DNA from: Blastomyces gilchristii SLH14081
Taxonomy: Eukaryota; Ascomycota; Eurotiomycetes; Onygenales; Ajellomycetaceae
DNA: 64,000 nt
Assembly: GCF_000003855.2 (NCBI RefSeq)
Contig: NW_003101682.1
Location: 4,809,747 to 4,873,746 of the forward strand
Direction of reading: 5' to 3'
The translations under genes and the position numbers were made by a program. Of the stretch, positions 46,241 to 57,560 are shown piece by piece (the stretch's first letter is position 1; every line of letters begins with the position of its first letter). A model generated the notes under the pieces. The model was given only the letters and a program-made list of their open reading frames with translations, was not told where the DNA came from and made no database searches.

Positions 46241-46600
46241 ACAGAGTTAGCTGCTGATCTGAAGATCAGATACAGTGACAGAGCTAAGAGAGATAAAAAT
46301 ACTATTACAGATAATAATATCTTTACTTTATCAGCTAATAGAAAGTAATCAGAGAAGTTATAAGAATACTTATCAGAAGCTCAGTAGTGATCAGACATTA
46401 TTTATAAAGATATTGAAATTAAAAAAGATTTTATTCTTGAGAAGTTCTTGAATTAATATATAAATATTGTCAGAAACACTCTCTCTCTATTATCTGAGTA
46501 AAAACACTTCACAGATAAATGAGAATACTCACAGTTTATAAGAATAAGAGCTATTATAGCAAAAGAGAAAAGAAGATAAGATTTTACAGACAGATCTGAG
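46241..46600 (+). pseudogene. Gypsy-D extra sense ORF, second part
   Basis: Continues the frame of 37858-38427 after the TSD: NTELAADLKIRYSDRAKRDK, then NTITDNNIFTLSANRK, and after stops SEKL, KKDFILEKFLN, RIRAIIAKEKRR. Basic and Leu-rich. Frame continuity across Gypsy-F1 argues that it was a real coding sequence when Gypsy-F1 landed. Confidence 0.45.
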
Positions 46601-47216
46601 ATATTTATACTACTCTAAAGAGGTTTATTTATACTATGAGTAATTCTGCAGAATAGTCAGATGACTTAAATAAATAAATAATAATTGTGAATTACAGATC
46701 TGACTCTTTCTATATAACTATAAAGAGTTATTATAGACTGTGAATATCTTAATTCTATAATTCTACAGAGTTAATAAAAGAATGAGAAATTTCTCACAAC
46801 TCTACAGTATTAAAGAATGATAATTTGTGAGAATGAGTAAAAAATCAACTCATAAATACTTCTCTTTGATGAGAGTAATCTCACAGAAAGTGATTCATCT
46901 GTAGAATCAATCTGTGTAATAATTACATAAGAATATCACAGAAATGATTAAGAGTTAACTGAAACTCTCTGAAATGAAAGATATAAAATAAATCTGTATA
47001 ATAGTCAGAGAAAGATCTGCAGGCTATAAAGAATCTTATGATATAAGAAACTGAGTGACAGACTCTTTTCTCTTCACAGTAATAAGAGATTTTTCCTCAC
47101 TGAGATTTTTTATAAATATACAGAACTTTTAGTGTGTATCACTGCAGTGCTGAGCTTAGACTATGAAATCACTTAGTGAAAGGCTTCACAGACAAAGTCT
47201 TGAAGAGAGAGAAGTA
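46601..47216 (+). other. Gypsy-D 3' region before the LTR
   Basis: AT-rich remainder of the extra-ORF region with many stops. It ends in the polypurine tract at about 47202-47214. Confidence 0.5.
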
Positions 47217-47473
47217 TATAAGAAATTCTACTTCTTATAGATTCTTTATCTCTATTTCTATCTCTTATGTAATTAATAGAGTTAGCAGCTATTGACTACA
47301 CACAACTATATAGACTCAAGTTTGTGACTACTATTTAAAACTCAGCTTGAATACTATTATACATTTAATCTCTACATTTATCTTTCTACTGTGAATACTT
47401 CTAGTAGCTATCAGTACATATCACACCGAGCTGCAAACAACCGAATAATGGCCTGCGAGCACTTATTCTTACA
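47217..47473 (+). repeat. Gypsy-D 3' LTR
   Basis: 257-bp partner of 3641-3897. It starts tataagaaat (TGTA mutated) and ends cttaca. The last 45 bases keep caccgagctgcaaac and gcctgcgagcac. Confidence 0.9.
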
Positions 47474-47487
47474 AAGTTTGAATCAAA

Positions 47488-48645
47488 ATGAATACAGAAT
47501 ATGATACAAGTTCAAGAGAGAAAGAATATCTTCTCTTAACAGAATACTTCACACTCACTCAAGATAACTCTGCTGATGAGATTATCAAAATGACAGCATG
47601 CTTTACTTGTTTATAAGAGACAGAATTCTCTGAAGCAGATGTGATGAAAATTACCTGTGAGCAATAATTATAGAAGCAGAAAATAAATTTCAATCTTATT
47701 ATAAATTCAGCTGCTAAAACAGATAAGTTCTGCGAATTCAAGAATGATTATAGTGCTGTTAAAATGAAGATTATCACAAAGATTTCAGAGCTGAAAGACT
47801 ATGACATCTGACACTGTGAAATTAAATTAAAAGTAGTTTTGATTGATGTGTTTCACAATCTTGTGAACAAGAAGCTTTCTCTTAATACTCAAATTATAAG
47901 TGATGATTTAAAAATCTGATAATATAAAGAAAGTCACTTATAAGAGTGCATATGAAACTCAATGAAGACTGAGCTGTAAACACTTACTTAATTCAAACTC
48001 AATCAGGCTGATAATAATAATGTCATCAGAATGAAACAGACTGCTACACTATAATAAACAGTTGAATTAAAATATCAAATACACTGAGCAGATCTTCAAT
48101 TTAAATTATATAATAAAGTTATCACTATGTTAATTACTGATTATGAAAATAATGTTACACTATATACAAAGCACTGATAGATGATAATAAATGAAATTAA
48201 TACTCATGACTGATCAGTATTCAAAGACTTTCTCACTCAATAATTCATTCATAATCTGAAGACTCATGTATAAACATTCGTTCAAATCTATCTTAAGAAT
48301 TTATGTTAAGAAATTTCAAAGACATCTGTTTCTGATATTAATCTTGATAATCTCATTGATAACCTCATCTGCTACAAGACAGTTATCAGATCAAATGATA
48401 ATAAAAAGAAAATATCAGTGAAAGAAGCTAAAAAGGAAAAGAAAAAGAAAAAGAATAAGAATGATAATGACAAAGCAGAACTCACTGAGAGAAGCAAGCT
48501 CAGATCACAGCAAATCAATTGCAGCAGAGAAAGAAATACATTCAATCTTCATCATAAGAACATATTCAACACAGTGATAAAGTGTAAGTATTGCACTCAC
48601 TGCAGATATGATGAAACTAGTTGCTTTCTTAAGAACTGAAAAGAT
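47488..48645 (+). pseudogene. Copia-A gag (degraded)
   Basis: Gag starts at the ATG at 47488: MNTEYDTSSREKEYLLLTEY. The frame is largely open, with stops at expected Trp and Gln positions. It passes KISELKDYDI and SAVKMKIITK blocks, then a Lys-rich tail (48418-48500, KKEKKKKKNKNDND) and a zinc knuckle KCKYCTHCRYDETSC (about 48580-48625), CxxCxxxxHxxxxC with His as Tyr (CAT to TAT). Copia-B has the same gag, with a different set of knuckle residues lost. Confidence 0.83.
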
Positions 48646-49240
48646 CAATTATCAGAATATTAAAGAATTATTCATTCTGCAATTGAATATTATACTGAAA
48701 GGAATACAACATTCTTCATCAATGAAAAGAACTTTAACTTTATATTATCTGTAAAAGCTCTATCTGCTACTACAGTCTGTAGAGATTCTCTATGATACTT
48801 AAACACTGCAGCTTTCTACACTATAACATCTAATAGAAGTATCTTCAAATATATATACACTTTAGATAATAAAGAATAACTTGACTCTGTAGAAGAAATT
48901 AATAATCAGCTGATCACACTCTCTGACATCAGTGAGATCTGTATTCATATAAATGAAATGAAATTGAATCTATAGAATGTTTACTACTTATCAGTAGCCT
49001 TCTGCAATCTCTTGAGCTTCAGCCAGCTTGTTAATGAAGAATTTGACTTTGAACTTCTTTGAGATAAGAATGATCATATTATTAATTTTAAGATAATTAA
49101 TAAATATAATCAACACTTCAACACTGTGAAAATGAATTATTATATCTATTTCATTCATAGCATCTGTGAAGCTGCTCTAGCTACAGTTATGCAGATATCT
49201 TTAAATTACAATAATACACTCTTTACATGATATATTTATC
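48646..49240 (+). pseudogene. Copia-A protease region (degraded)
   Basis: LNTAAFYTITSNRSIF near 48799 is the aspartic protease active-site block (LDTAAxxHIT type) with the catalytic Asp as Asn (GAC to AAC). Copia-B retains the Asp in the same place (LDTTAFYIM). Downstream hydrophobic strands (NLLSFSQLVNEEFDFELL) complete the domain. Confidence 0.78.
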
Positions 49241-50380
49241 TAGAATATCTGAATATCACTGATATTTAATAACTGATAAAAGATCTCATCTCTGATATTA
49301 CAATTAAGAGAGGCTCTGAGATACTGTTCTGTGAGATCTGCAAACTTGTAAAAGCTAAGAAGAAAATCTCATAAATCTCTATAATAAGAGTAAAAACTCA
49401 CAGCTTCTGTCTGTACTTTGATATTACAGAAGATAATGAATTCTTCAGCACTTTTAATGATTTTTCTTCATCTCTTCAAGACTACAGATATCTATTTCTT
49501 ATAGTGAATAATATCACACATCATAAGACTGCTTATTTTCTCAAGAATAAAGACTAGCTACTGAATGTTATTGATTTTCATCTTAAATATCTTCAGAATC
49601 TAAGTATAAAAGTTACATTTGCATGTTCTGACAGAGCTACTGAAATAAGTAATCAATGAATGCAAGTAGTTCTCACTGAATTCAGTGTCAAATGAGAGTT
49701 AATAGAGCTCTGTACTCTCAATTAAGATGATGTTACAGAACAGTTCATTCAAACTGTTATCTTAAAAGCTTATATTACAATAATACGAGCAGGTCTATTA
49801 GTCAAGCTGTGAGCAGAGGCTGTGTTTACAGCAATACTATACATTAACATAGTCTCAACAAGCATTTTCTTATTTTCAGATGCAATTTAACTGAAGAATC
49901 ATATCTCACTAATTCTCTATAAAGTATGAGAAGATAAATCATTCTCACATAGCAGTGACTTACAAGCAGTTAAATCACCTGTTTATATTTTCAAAGAAGG
50001 TTCTTAAAAAGATTATAACAAGTTCACTGAACACAGTAAATGAATAATTCTAATTGAATATTACAGTGAGATGATATATAGAATATGAAACTCTATAAAA
50101 GATAAAGTCAATATATTCAGCAGTGTGAAATTCAATAAGAATATCACAATATCACAGCTAGTAAGCTCAGTACTCAATGATTATAACATAATCAATATAT
50201 CTTACATACTGACTTCAGATATTCTTACTTATAATAATCATCTCTATATTGACCTGTCACTGATCTGTGCATCTCTGCAAAAAGAGTTTCTCTCTGTATA
50301 GATATTAGCTAAGAACATCTCTCTCTCATTCACTTCTATAATCACTGACTGCAAAGTCAGACATCTCTGAAAGAAAGTTA
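49241..50380 (+). pseudogene. Copia-A integrase (degraded)
   Basis: The order protease-integrase-RT marks copia. N-terminal module: LEYLNITDI (His side) and FCEICKLVKAKKKIS (CxxC intact, about 49330). Core: LYFDITEDNEFF (first Asp block), YLFLIVNNITHHKTAYFLK, ACSDRATEISNQ (second Asp), then DDVTEQFIQTVILKAY (third block, QNGVAER type), and LYINIVSTSIF. A few stops at Trp positions remain. Confidence 0.86.
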
Positions 50381-50579
50381 GTGAGAAGTCATCTACAACT
50401 CTGAAAAGATGTAGAAGATCTTGAAAAAATATTACAACTTTCAACCTTATTACTCTGAAGATATTCAGTATTATTGAATTTCAGCTTTATCACATGTTTA
50501 AGATCTGCATCATGTGTCAGAGCTCTGAGACTATTGCAGAGATTAAAGTTCTGTAAATATATAAGAAGATAATTACATC

Positions 50580-51590
50580 TCTGTAAAAAGATACTTAAAT
50601 AGCTGTCATGAAGAAAGAGCTTGACTCTGTGACTGAGCACAAGATTTTCAAGATTGTGAATAAGTTAACTGTTAAAACTCAGATTCTTGACAGTTGCTGA
50701 GTTTATTCTATTAAAACTAATGTAAATAGTAGTATATCATTCTAGAAGCTCAGATGAGTTATTCAGAGTTTTCATCCATGAAAGAGTATTGATTTTAATA
50801 ACATCTATATCTCTGTCATTTTCATCTCTGTTATTCATGCTATACTTATAATAACAGCAGTGAAAAGTTAAAATGTTTATCAAGTTAATTTCATTCATCA
50901 CAGTATTTCTGAATGCAGATCTGTCATCTAATAAGTAGCTCTATATAAAATAACTGACTGAATTTGATAATAATACTGATTATATATACCTGCTTCTACA
51001 GTCTCTCTATAGTCTCAAACAGACTCTTCACTTATGATTCAATCTAGTTACAAGTCATCTCAAGAATATCAGCTTTAAATCCTCTTATCATGATAAGAGT
51101 CTCTGATGCAAAAGAGATTCTCAGATATTTCTCACTCTCTATATAGACAATGTCAAGTTAATATACTCTGATATAAATATCATTGAACAGGTATTTCGTC
51201 AAATCACTGATTAATTTGCAGTGAAAGATCTGAGATCTGTAAATCACTACTTAAGAATGAAGATTACAAAGAATAACAGTGATATCAAGCTGTTATAAGT
51301 TATCTATATTAAATCAATATTGAAGAAATTTGAAATGACTGGTTCTCAGACTGTAAGAACTCTTATGAAATCTATCTTTAATCTACTCTTTAACTCTGAA
51401 TCTTTTGATGAGTTTAAATATTAACAAGTTATTGAATTGCTTCAACATCTTATTATATACACTTATCTCAATATCTCTTTTACAACTGTTAAGCTTGTCT
51501 ATTAATTAAGCAAGTCTATATAAGCATGCTGAACTGTAGTCAAACAGCTCTTTCACTATATTTACAGTACAACTGATCACTATATTCATT
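50580..51590 (+). pseudogene. Copia-A reverse transcriptase (degraded)
   Basis: Begins AVMKKELDSVTEHKIFKIVN (about 50601; the A-M-xx-E-L entry of copia RT). It continues QILDSC, stop, VYSIKTNVNS (RWVYKxK block), then NIYISVIFISVIHAILIITA and the LTLYIDNVKLIYS active site (YVDD to YIDN) near 51135. SVNHYLRMKITK and the KYQQ-type block (FDEFKYQQVIELLQHLIIYT in pieces) end it. Confidence 0.86.
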
Positions 51591-52110
51591 ATATCACTGA
51601 AGTAGAAGAGTTTAACTTTGAAGTCTTTACAAATTCTGATTAAGCAGATAATATCAGTGACTGTAAAGCTGTGTTAGATCTTCTCATCTATCTTACTGAT
51701 AGATTAATCACATGGAAATTCTTTAAGTAGATAATTGTGATACTGAGTATCATAGAAGCAGAGTATATATCTGTCTCTGAGAGTCTTAAAACTGTAATCT
51801 GACTGCATAGACTACTTATAAAGCTTGAAATTCTACTCTCTGATTTTACAGTTTCTCTATACATTGATAATAATATAGTAATCACTGTAGTAAACAGTGA
51901 GAAGATGATCTGTAATATACATTATATTGATATTAAATATTATTATATTCATGATACTGCAGCTGCAGGTATTATTAAAATTATATAAATAGACATTATC
52001 AGTATAACTGCAGACACTCTAATAAAAGTTCTAACAGCTGAAGTTTATGAAGACACTCTGATTAAAATAGAAATCTGAATGCCTATAGTCACAAAAGCAC
52101 TGAAGATATT
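51591..52110 (+). pseudogene. Copia-A RNase H (degraded)
   Basis: TNSD, stop, ADNISDCKAVLDL (YTDSDWAxD block), then LITWKFFK, VILSIIEAEYISVSESLKTVI (the STxEAEY block with the catalytic Glu intact, about 51750), then LLIKLEIL and SLYIDNNIVIT (CDNxxAI block). It sits directly before the 3' LTR as expected. Confidence 0.85.
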
Positions 52111-52330
52111 CTGACAGATGTAAAGTCTTATCAGCCTGCTATCTCTATAATAGTTCATTCATTTATTTTACTGTTTTCTTATTTTTTTTTATTCTTCAAT
52201 TCTTGTTAGTTCTCTGTGAAATTCTTGATAAAAGACACTACTATTTTTACATGTAATATTCTTTCTCTAGTTATAGAATCACTCTGCTGAGTTGTAAATA
52301 TCTACTCAGTAAAGCAGTGACTAAGAATAG

Positions 52331-52468
52331 TGTTGAATTTTCTCTCTACAGGCCGACCGCTTCCGCCTAAGCGAGGTGTTTACTGATTACTTTCTATCAC
52401 CTGTAAAAGCCGCACAATAGATAGATCTTGATAATATAATCAACTACTCTATTATATCACCTTCATCA
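52331..52468 (+). repeat. Copia-A 3' LTR
   Basis: 138-bp LTR, slightly shorter than the 5' copy. GC-rich start (ggccgaccgcttccgcctaagcgagg in two pieces) is the least mutated version of this LTR in the window. Confidence 0.9.
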
Positions 52469-52473
52469 GAAAT

Positions 52474-52590
52474 AAAGTAATTTAAGATTAATAAAATAAA
52501 TATAAATTATGATCAGAAGTAATACTTTTAGATAATATAATAACTATACAGTTTAATTCTGATTTCAGATATAGTCACATGATCAGTCTA
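52474..52590 (+). mobile_element. Right end of hAT-type MITE copy 4, split by Copia-A
   Basis: The terminal 35 bases (tctgatttcag, then tagtcacatgatcagtcta) match the right end of MITE-1 (59625-59657) with RIP-type changes, ending in the TIR at 52590. The bases before it (aaagtaatttaag...taaatataaattatgatc) resemble the MITE interior. The left part is probably at 2935-3080. Confidence 0.5.
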
Positions 52591-53096
52591 GTCACACAGT
52601 CAATTTAAACATATACATAGTAAATTAATAAAATATTAACACTTTGAGCTGACTCTGATAATATTTGCAGAACGTTATTTAATTAGTAACTTAGCTTTCA
52701 GTAAATTTAGATAAACTTACTTTATATAAAATTTACTAACTAAACTTAGTTTTTAATATATAAGAGTTTTTATAAGGAAAAAGTAACAGATGTCAATAAT
52801 AAGATTTGAACTTATATATTTTTAATATATATAGTTTTAATTATCAGTTTTATCAATTAAATTATACTGATAGTCAGTTTACAGAGAGATAATTTAATAA
52901 AAATAAAAATAAAAATAATTAATTAATTAAATATTAAATAGAATTCAGAAGAAAATATAAAAATAATTAGTTAAATAAATAAATAATATTAAATAATTCT
53001 CTACTATGAATAATATTTATTATTTCACAAATTTAATTCTTGGTTGAAATTATGTTAATTCTAAAAATTTTCAATTGTGATAAAAAATATACTTTT
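52591..53096. other. AT-rich gap between Copia-A and Copia-B
   Basis: No coding potential was seen. It contains the tRNA-like relic at 52791-52872 and runs of taaa/aataa repeats near 52900-52990. Confidence 0.5.
52791..52872 (-). other. tRNA-like relic
   Basis: On the minus strand, an 82-base unit starts tatcagt and ends attgaca; these ends pair at five or six of seven positions. It contains a perfect T arm (ataag, ttcaaat, cttat) and an A-box-like tttaattgataaaac. The anticodon arm is not clean and the middle is longer than usual, which could be a long variable arm. Possibly a mutated nuclear tRNA, a tRNA-derived repeat or a mitochondrial-type tRNA copy. Confidence 0.35.
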
Positions 53097-53245
53097 TATC
53101 AGATTCTCTCTCTACGGGCTGACTACTTTTATATAAGTGAGATATTTACTAATCACTCAGTGAATACTTATTATATATAAAAGACTGTATATAGTAGCTA
53201 GATCTTAATAATATAATTAACTACTCTACAATATTATCTTCATCA
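53097..53245 (+). repeat. Copia-B 5' LTR
   Basis: 149 bp, starting tatcagattc (TGTC mutated) and ending cttcatca. Followed by the same leader as Copia-A. Confidence 0.87.
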
Positions 53246-53664
53246 GATTATGTCTCTTCTTGTATATAAAAATCTGCTAATTTTTTAAAAATTAAATTCT
53301 TACACTTCATACTTAAATTGAATATCTAATTATATTTTAAAATACTGTATTAGTGATTGTGTAGTCACTTATCACAAATTAAAAAGATCTCTATTAATTT
53401 GAAAATTAATTCACTTACTATAGACTTCTACAACAAGTCTACAAGTAATCTCTGCATTTTTACATGAATAGAAGTGTAAATGATGAATATATCTCTGTAA
53501 GCAGCTTTACTATCAAAGATAATATTGTCTGACTTGAATCTATATTAATCACTAGAAGTAAAAGATATCTGATACAGTCAATGCATACATATAATACCTC
53601 TGAATAACAGCTGCTTGAGCTGTAATCACTGTCTCAGACAGCTCAGAAAGTTCAAATCAAAATA
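53246..53664 (+). other. Copia-B 5' leader
   Basis: Uninterrupted version of the leader split in Copia-A. It includes the hairpin-forming gacttctacaacaagtct and the junction cagaaagttcaaatc, which shows the empty site of Gypsy-D. Confidence 0.82.
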
Positions 53665-55870
53665 AATACAGATTATAATATAAGTTTAAGAGAAAGAGAA
53701 GATCTTCTCTTGACAGAATATTCTACACTCACTCAAGATAGTCTTATTAATAAGATTGCTGAAATAACAGTGTGATTTACTTATTTACAAGAGACAGAGT
53801 TCTCTGAAACAGACACAGTAACAATCATCTGTGAGTTATTATTATTATTCTTCTTCAATTATAGATGTATACAGTCAGAGACTATGACATCTACCTGAGA
53901 ACTTTCAGTTCTCAGGGTTTCTCTAATATTCATAAAGTTAACTATTATACATTTACCAATTTCACATATGCAAAATCAGAAAATTTCAGCTCAGAATATA
54001 AGCACTCTTTACAAATTGCATTATTTTAACACCTTCTGATACTTTGAAATCATTTGGAAATATCATGTCAAAAGAAAAGAGAACAAAGTCTTAAAGATAG
54101 ACACATTAAATCAGTAGATAGAAAAGAACAGAAAAGAAAAGATAAAGTAAAGAGAGACTATAACAAAACAAAATTATTAAAAGATAGTATATAGCTGTTT
54201 TAACAGACTATATCTGATCAATTTCCATCTCTTCATATTGAGATATTTCTGAATTCAGCAATTTTCTTATAGCTGCTTGAGTTTCTGATAGAAAGTCTAT
54301 TAAGTATTTAATTCCTGTCTCAGTTGAGAATAAGAACCTTATATTTAATTGATTTAAATCATACTTCTCTTTTCAATCTGACTCTGAGACTATTGTATAA
54401 TGCACAATGCATTACAATATGCTCAGGATTTTCATTTGCATTGCAGAATGAGCATTTTGTTGAATCAAATCTATTATTAAATCTTTGTATATAAGATTTG
54501 AAATACTCATATTCTAGATTCAGCTGAATTATAGATGAGAATATTTTCTTTTTACATTTAATTGAACAAGATTTCTACTTGGGTTTTGTCTCAAACCTTG
54601 AATAATGTATACTCTTCTTTCGTTTCTGTCAGCTTTCATTTCACTTGTTTAAATAAGATTCTTTTATCTTTCTCTTTATAAAAGATCAGAACACTGTTTT
54701 TTGAATAGATCTGCTTAATTCTGAACTCCTTCTTGCTACTGAATCAGCCAATTCATTGCCATGAATATTCATATGAGCAGGAACTCAGTGCAGATGAATT
54801 ATCAGTTTTGATGTTCTTCTCTTTTGAATTTTCATAACAGAATTTAAAATCAGTTCAAGATTCATTTCATCTGTGAGTAATAGCTATAAAAATAGAGAAT
54901 AAATCTCAATCTCACTACAACAGTGAATTCAGTCATTGAAACAGATAAGTTCTCTGAATTCAAGAATAATTACAGTTATATTGAAATGATAATTATTATA
55001 AAGCTATCAGAGCTGAAAGACTATAATATCTGACACTATGAAATCAAATTAAACGCAGTTTTAATTGACATATCTCACATTCTCATGAATGAAGAGCTTT
55101 CTCTCAATTCTTAACTAATAGATAAAGATTTGAAAATCTGACACTATAAAGAAGGCAGATTATAAAAGTGTATATAAAGCTTAATAAAAACTGCGCTATA
55201 AACACTCATTCAATTAAAACTGAACTAAGTTAATAACTATAGTGTTATTAGAATGAGACACTCAGCTGCACTATAATAAGTAGTTAAATTGAAGTATTAA
55301 ATACACTGAGCAGATCTTCAATTCAAATTATATAATAAAGTCACTACTATAACAATCACTGATTATAACAATAATGTTATACTTTATACAAAGCACTGAT
55401 AAGTGATAATCAATGAAATTAACAACTATACCTGATTAATATTCAAAAACTTTCTCATTCAATGATTCATTCATAATCTGAAGACTTATGTATAAATATT
55501 TATTCAAATTTATCTTAAGAATCTATATCAAGAACTTTCAAAAACATTTATTTTCAAGATGAATCTTGATAATCTCATTGATGATTTTATTCACGACAAG
55601 ACAGTTATTAGATCAAATGATAATAAAAAGAAAATATCAGCAAAAGAAGCTGAAAAGAAAAAGGAAAAGAAAAAGAAAAAGAATAAGAATAAGAATAAGA
55701 ATACTGAAAAGACTAAAGAACTAGACAAGCTCAAGAAATAGCAGTCTACAGATAATCAAAGAGAAAACACTCTCTACATTTAATAGAAAGACACGTTCGA
55801 CTCAGATCTCAAATGTAAATATTACAGTTACTGAGATCACACTGAAACAGTCTACTACTATAAAAATTGA
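53665..55870 (+). pseudogene. Copia-B gag, split by LINE-C (degraded)
   Basis: The gag start ATG has become ATA at 53665. The frame runs to 53836, is interrupted by LINE-C and resumes at 54879 (NSYKNRE-like, then ISELKDYNI near 55005). The Lys-rich tail is open at 55559-55741 (KKEKKKKKNKNKNKN). The zinc knuckle near 55813 reads CKYYSY, stop, DHTETVYYYKN: first Cys and His kept, the other two Cys as Tyr (TGC to TAC). Confidence 0.8.
53837..54866 (-). mobile_element. LINE-C: short 5'-truncated LINE copy in Copia-B gag
   Basis: Same family as LINE-A and LINE-B, minus strand, (TAA)n tail at 53837-53850. TSD tcatctgtgagt, 12 bp, perfect (53825-53836 and 54867-54878). It contains only the end of ORF2 (RNase H HDNELADS-type block near 54750 and the terminal Cys/His cluster near 54440) and the 3' UTR. 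Confidence 0.92.
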
Positions 55871-57560
55871 AAGACTCTATTACAGAAATGATAAAATATT
55901 AACTGTTTTAGTATTGAATATTACATATAAAAGCACACAGTCTTTCAAGAAAAAGTGAAGAATGATAGCTTTACAGGGACTGTAAAATACCTGTCTGCAA
56001 TAAGTAAGAAAGCTCTGTTAATAATTTATAGAGACTCTCTATAATATCTAGACACTACAGCCTTCTATATCATGTCATCTGATAAGAGTGTATTCAAATA
56101 CATACACACTCTTATCAATGAGAAGAATCTCAGTTCAGTAGAAGAAATTAACAGAGAGTTAATTACTTCTACAGATATAAGAGAAGCTTTTGTATTCATA
56201 TTAATAAAATAAAACTTAATCTGCTCAATGTTCACTACATATCAAAAATATTTTACAATTTCTTAAGCTTCAGCTAACTTGTTAATAAGAGCTTTGATTT
56301 TAAACTTCTTTATAATAAGAACTGTTAAATAATTGAATTTGAAATAATTAATGAAAATAATTAAAGATTCTGTACAGTGATAATTAATTACTATATCTAT
56401 CTTATTTATAGCATCTGAGAGGCTGCTCTAGCTGCAGTTGTAAAGACTGTGTCAAATTACATTAATACTCTGTTTATATAATATATATATCTTGATCATC
56501 TAAATATCACTGAAATTCAATAACTGATGAAAGATCTTATCTCTGATATTATAATTAAGAAAGGCTCTGAAATGCTGTTCTATAACATCTGCAAACTTAT
56601 AAAAGTTAATAAGAAGATATTATAGACTGTTATAAGTAAAGTTAACTTATGTATTATTTATCTGCATTTTGATATTACTGATAACTATGAATTCTTTAGT
56701 AATTTAGATAATTCTCTCTCTTCTCTACAAGACTATAAATATCTGCTCTTTATAGTGAATAATGTTATATATCACAAGACTGTCTACTTCTTAAAGAACA
56801 AAGATCAGCTGCTGAATATTGTAGACTTCTATTTAAAACATCTTTAAAATGAAGATATTAGAGTGACTTATACATATTCTAATAAAACTGCAGAAATAAG
56901 TAATCAGCAAATATAAGCAGTTCTTACAGAATTCAGTGTGAAATGAGAATCAACAGAGTTATACATCTTCAATCAAGATAGTGTGACAGAACACTTTTTT
57001 CAAATTATAATCTTAAAAGCTCATGCTATAATAATTCAAGCAGGTCTTCTCACTGTTATATGAGCAGAGACTGTCTTCACAGTGATAACATATATTAATA
57101 TAGCTCTCACAAGCATATCTCTATTTTCAGACACTGTTCAAATCAAGAACAGAACTCTTCTTATTTTATATAAAGCTAGCTTGAGAAGGCAAGCTGTATT
57201 CATATATTAAGAACTTGTAAGTAATAGAGTTATCTGTCTACATATTAAAAGAAGTCTTATATAAAGAGTATAGTAAGTTTGCTGAATATAGTAAATAAAT
57301 AATTCTAATCAGATACTACAGTGAGATAATATATAAAATATAAAATCTCTTAAAGAATGAAGATATTATATTCAGCAGTGTGAAATTCAATGAGAATATC
57401 ACACTGATACATCTTATAGACTCTGTACTTGATAATTATAATACAATTAAGCTTTCTTATATATTAGCTGCAACTGAATTCTCTGATAAAAATCAGTTAA
57501 AGATTAATTAATCGCTTAAATCTGCATCTCTACAGAATATATTCTCTTCTATATATATAT
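55871..57560 (+). pseudogene. Copia-B protease and integrase (degraded)
   Basis: Protease: LDTTAFYIMSSDKSVFK near 56053 with the catalytic Asp retained. Integrase: FYNICKLIKVNKKI near 56575 (first Cys as Tyr), CLHFDITDNYEFF (first Asp), YLLFIVNNVIYHKTVYFLK, YSNKTAEISNQQI (Asp to Asn), SVTEHFFQIIILKAH. Stops are frequent between 57180 and 57300. Confidence 0.82.

Larger units (their letters stand above)
3641..47473 (+). mobile_element. Gypsy-D: Ty3/gypsy chromovirus-like retrotransposon inserted in Copia-A
   Basis: The LTRs (3641-3897 and 47217-47473, both 257 bp) are direct repeats. TSD aagtt lies at 3636-3640 and 47474-47478. Element sequence is found in four blocks: 3641-6362, 34784-38427, 46241-47473 and the LTRs within them. 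The gag, protease linker, RT, RNase H, integrase and chromodomain read in order on the + strand across the LINE-A insertion. A second sense frame follows pol and is split by Gypsy-F1. A purine-rich tract (gaagagagagaag, 47202-47214) precedes the 3' LTR as a polypurine tract should. Confidence 0.92.
3086..52468 (+). mobile_element. Copia-A: Ty1/copia retrotransposon, outermost resolved element of the nest
   Basis: The two LTRs (3086-3232 and 52331-52468) are in direct orientation, start with TG and end with CA. The element is flanked by the same 5 bases, gaaat, at 3081-3085 and 52469-52473, a perfect 5-bp TSD. Only about 5.5 kb belong to the element itself: 3086-3640 and 47479-52468. The rest is Gypsy-D and everything inside it. 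The order gag, protease, integrase, reverse transcriptase, RNase H defines Ty1/copia. Copia-B preserves the uninterrupted leader, which proves the split: its sequence runs straight from the part matching 3640 to the part matching 47474. All frames are broken by stops. Confidence 0.92.

Noticed and set aside
46130..46348. ORF starting METGSDSLRDGWNH
   Set aside because: Starts inside the Gypsy-F1 LTR and runs into Gypsy-D sequence; a chance fusion at the insertion border.
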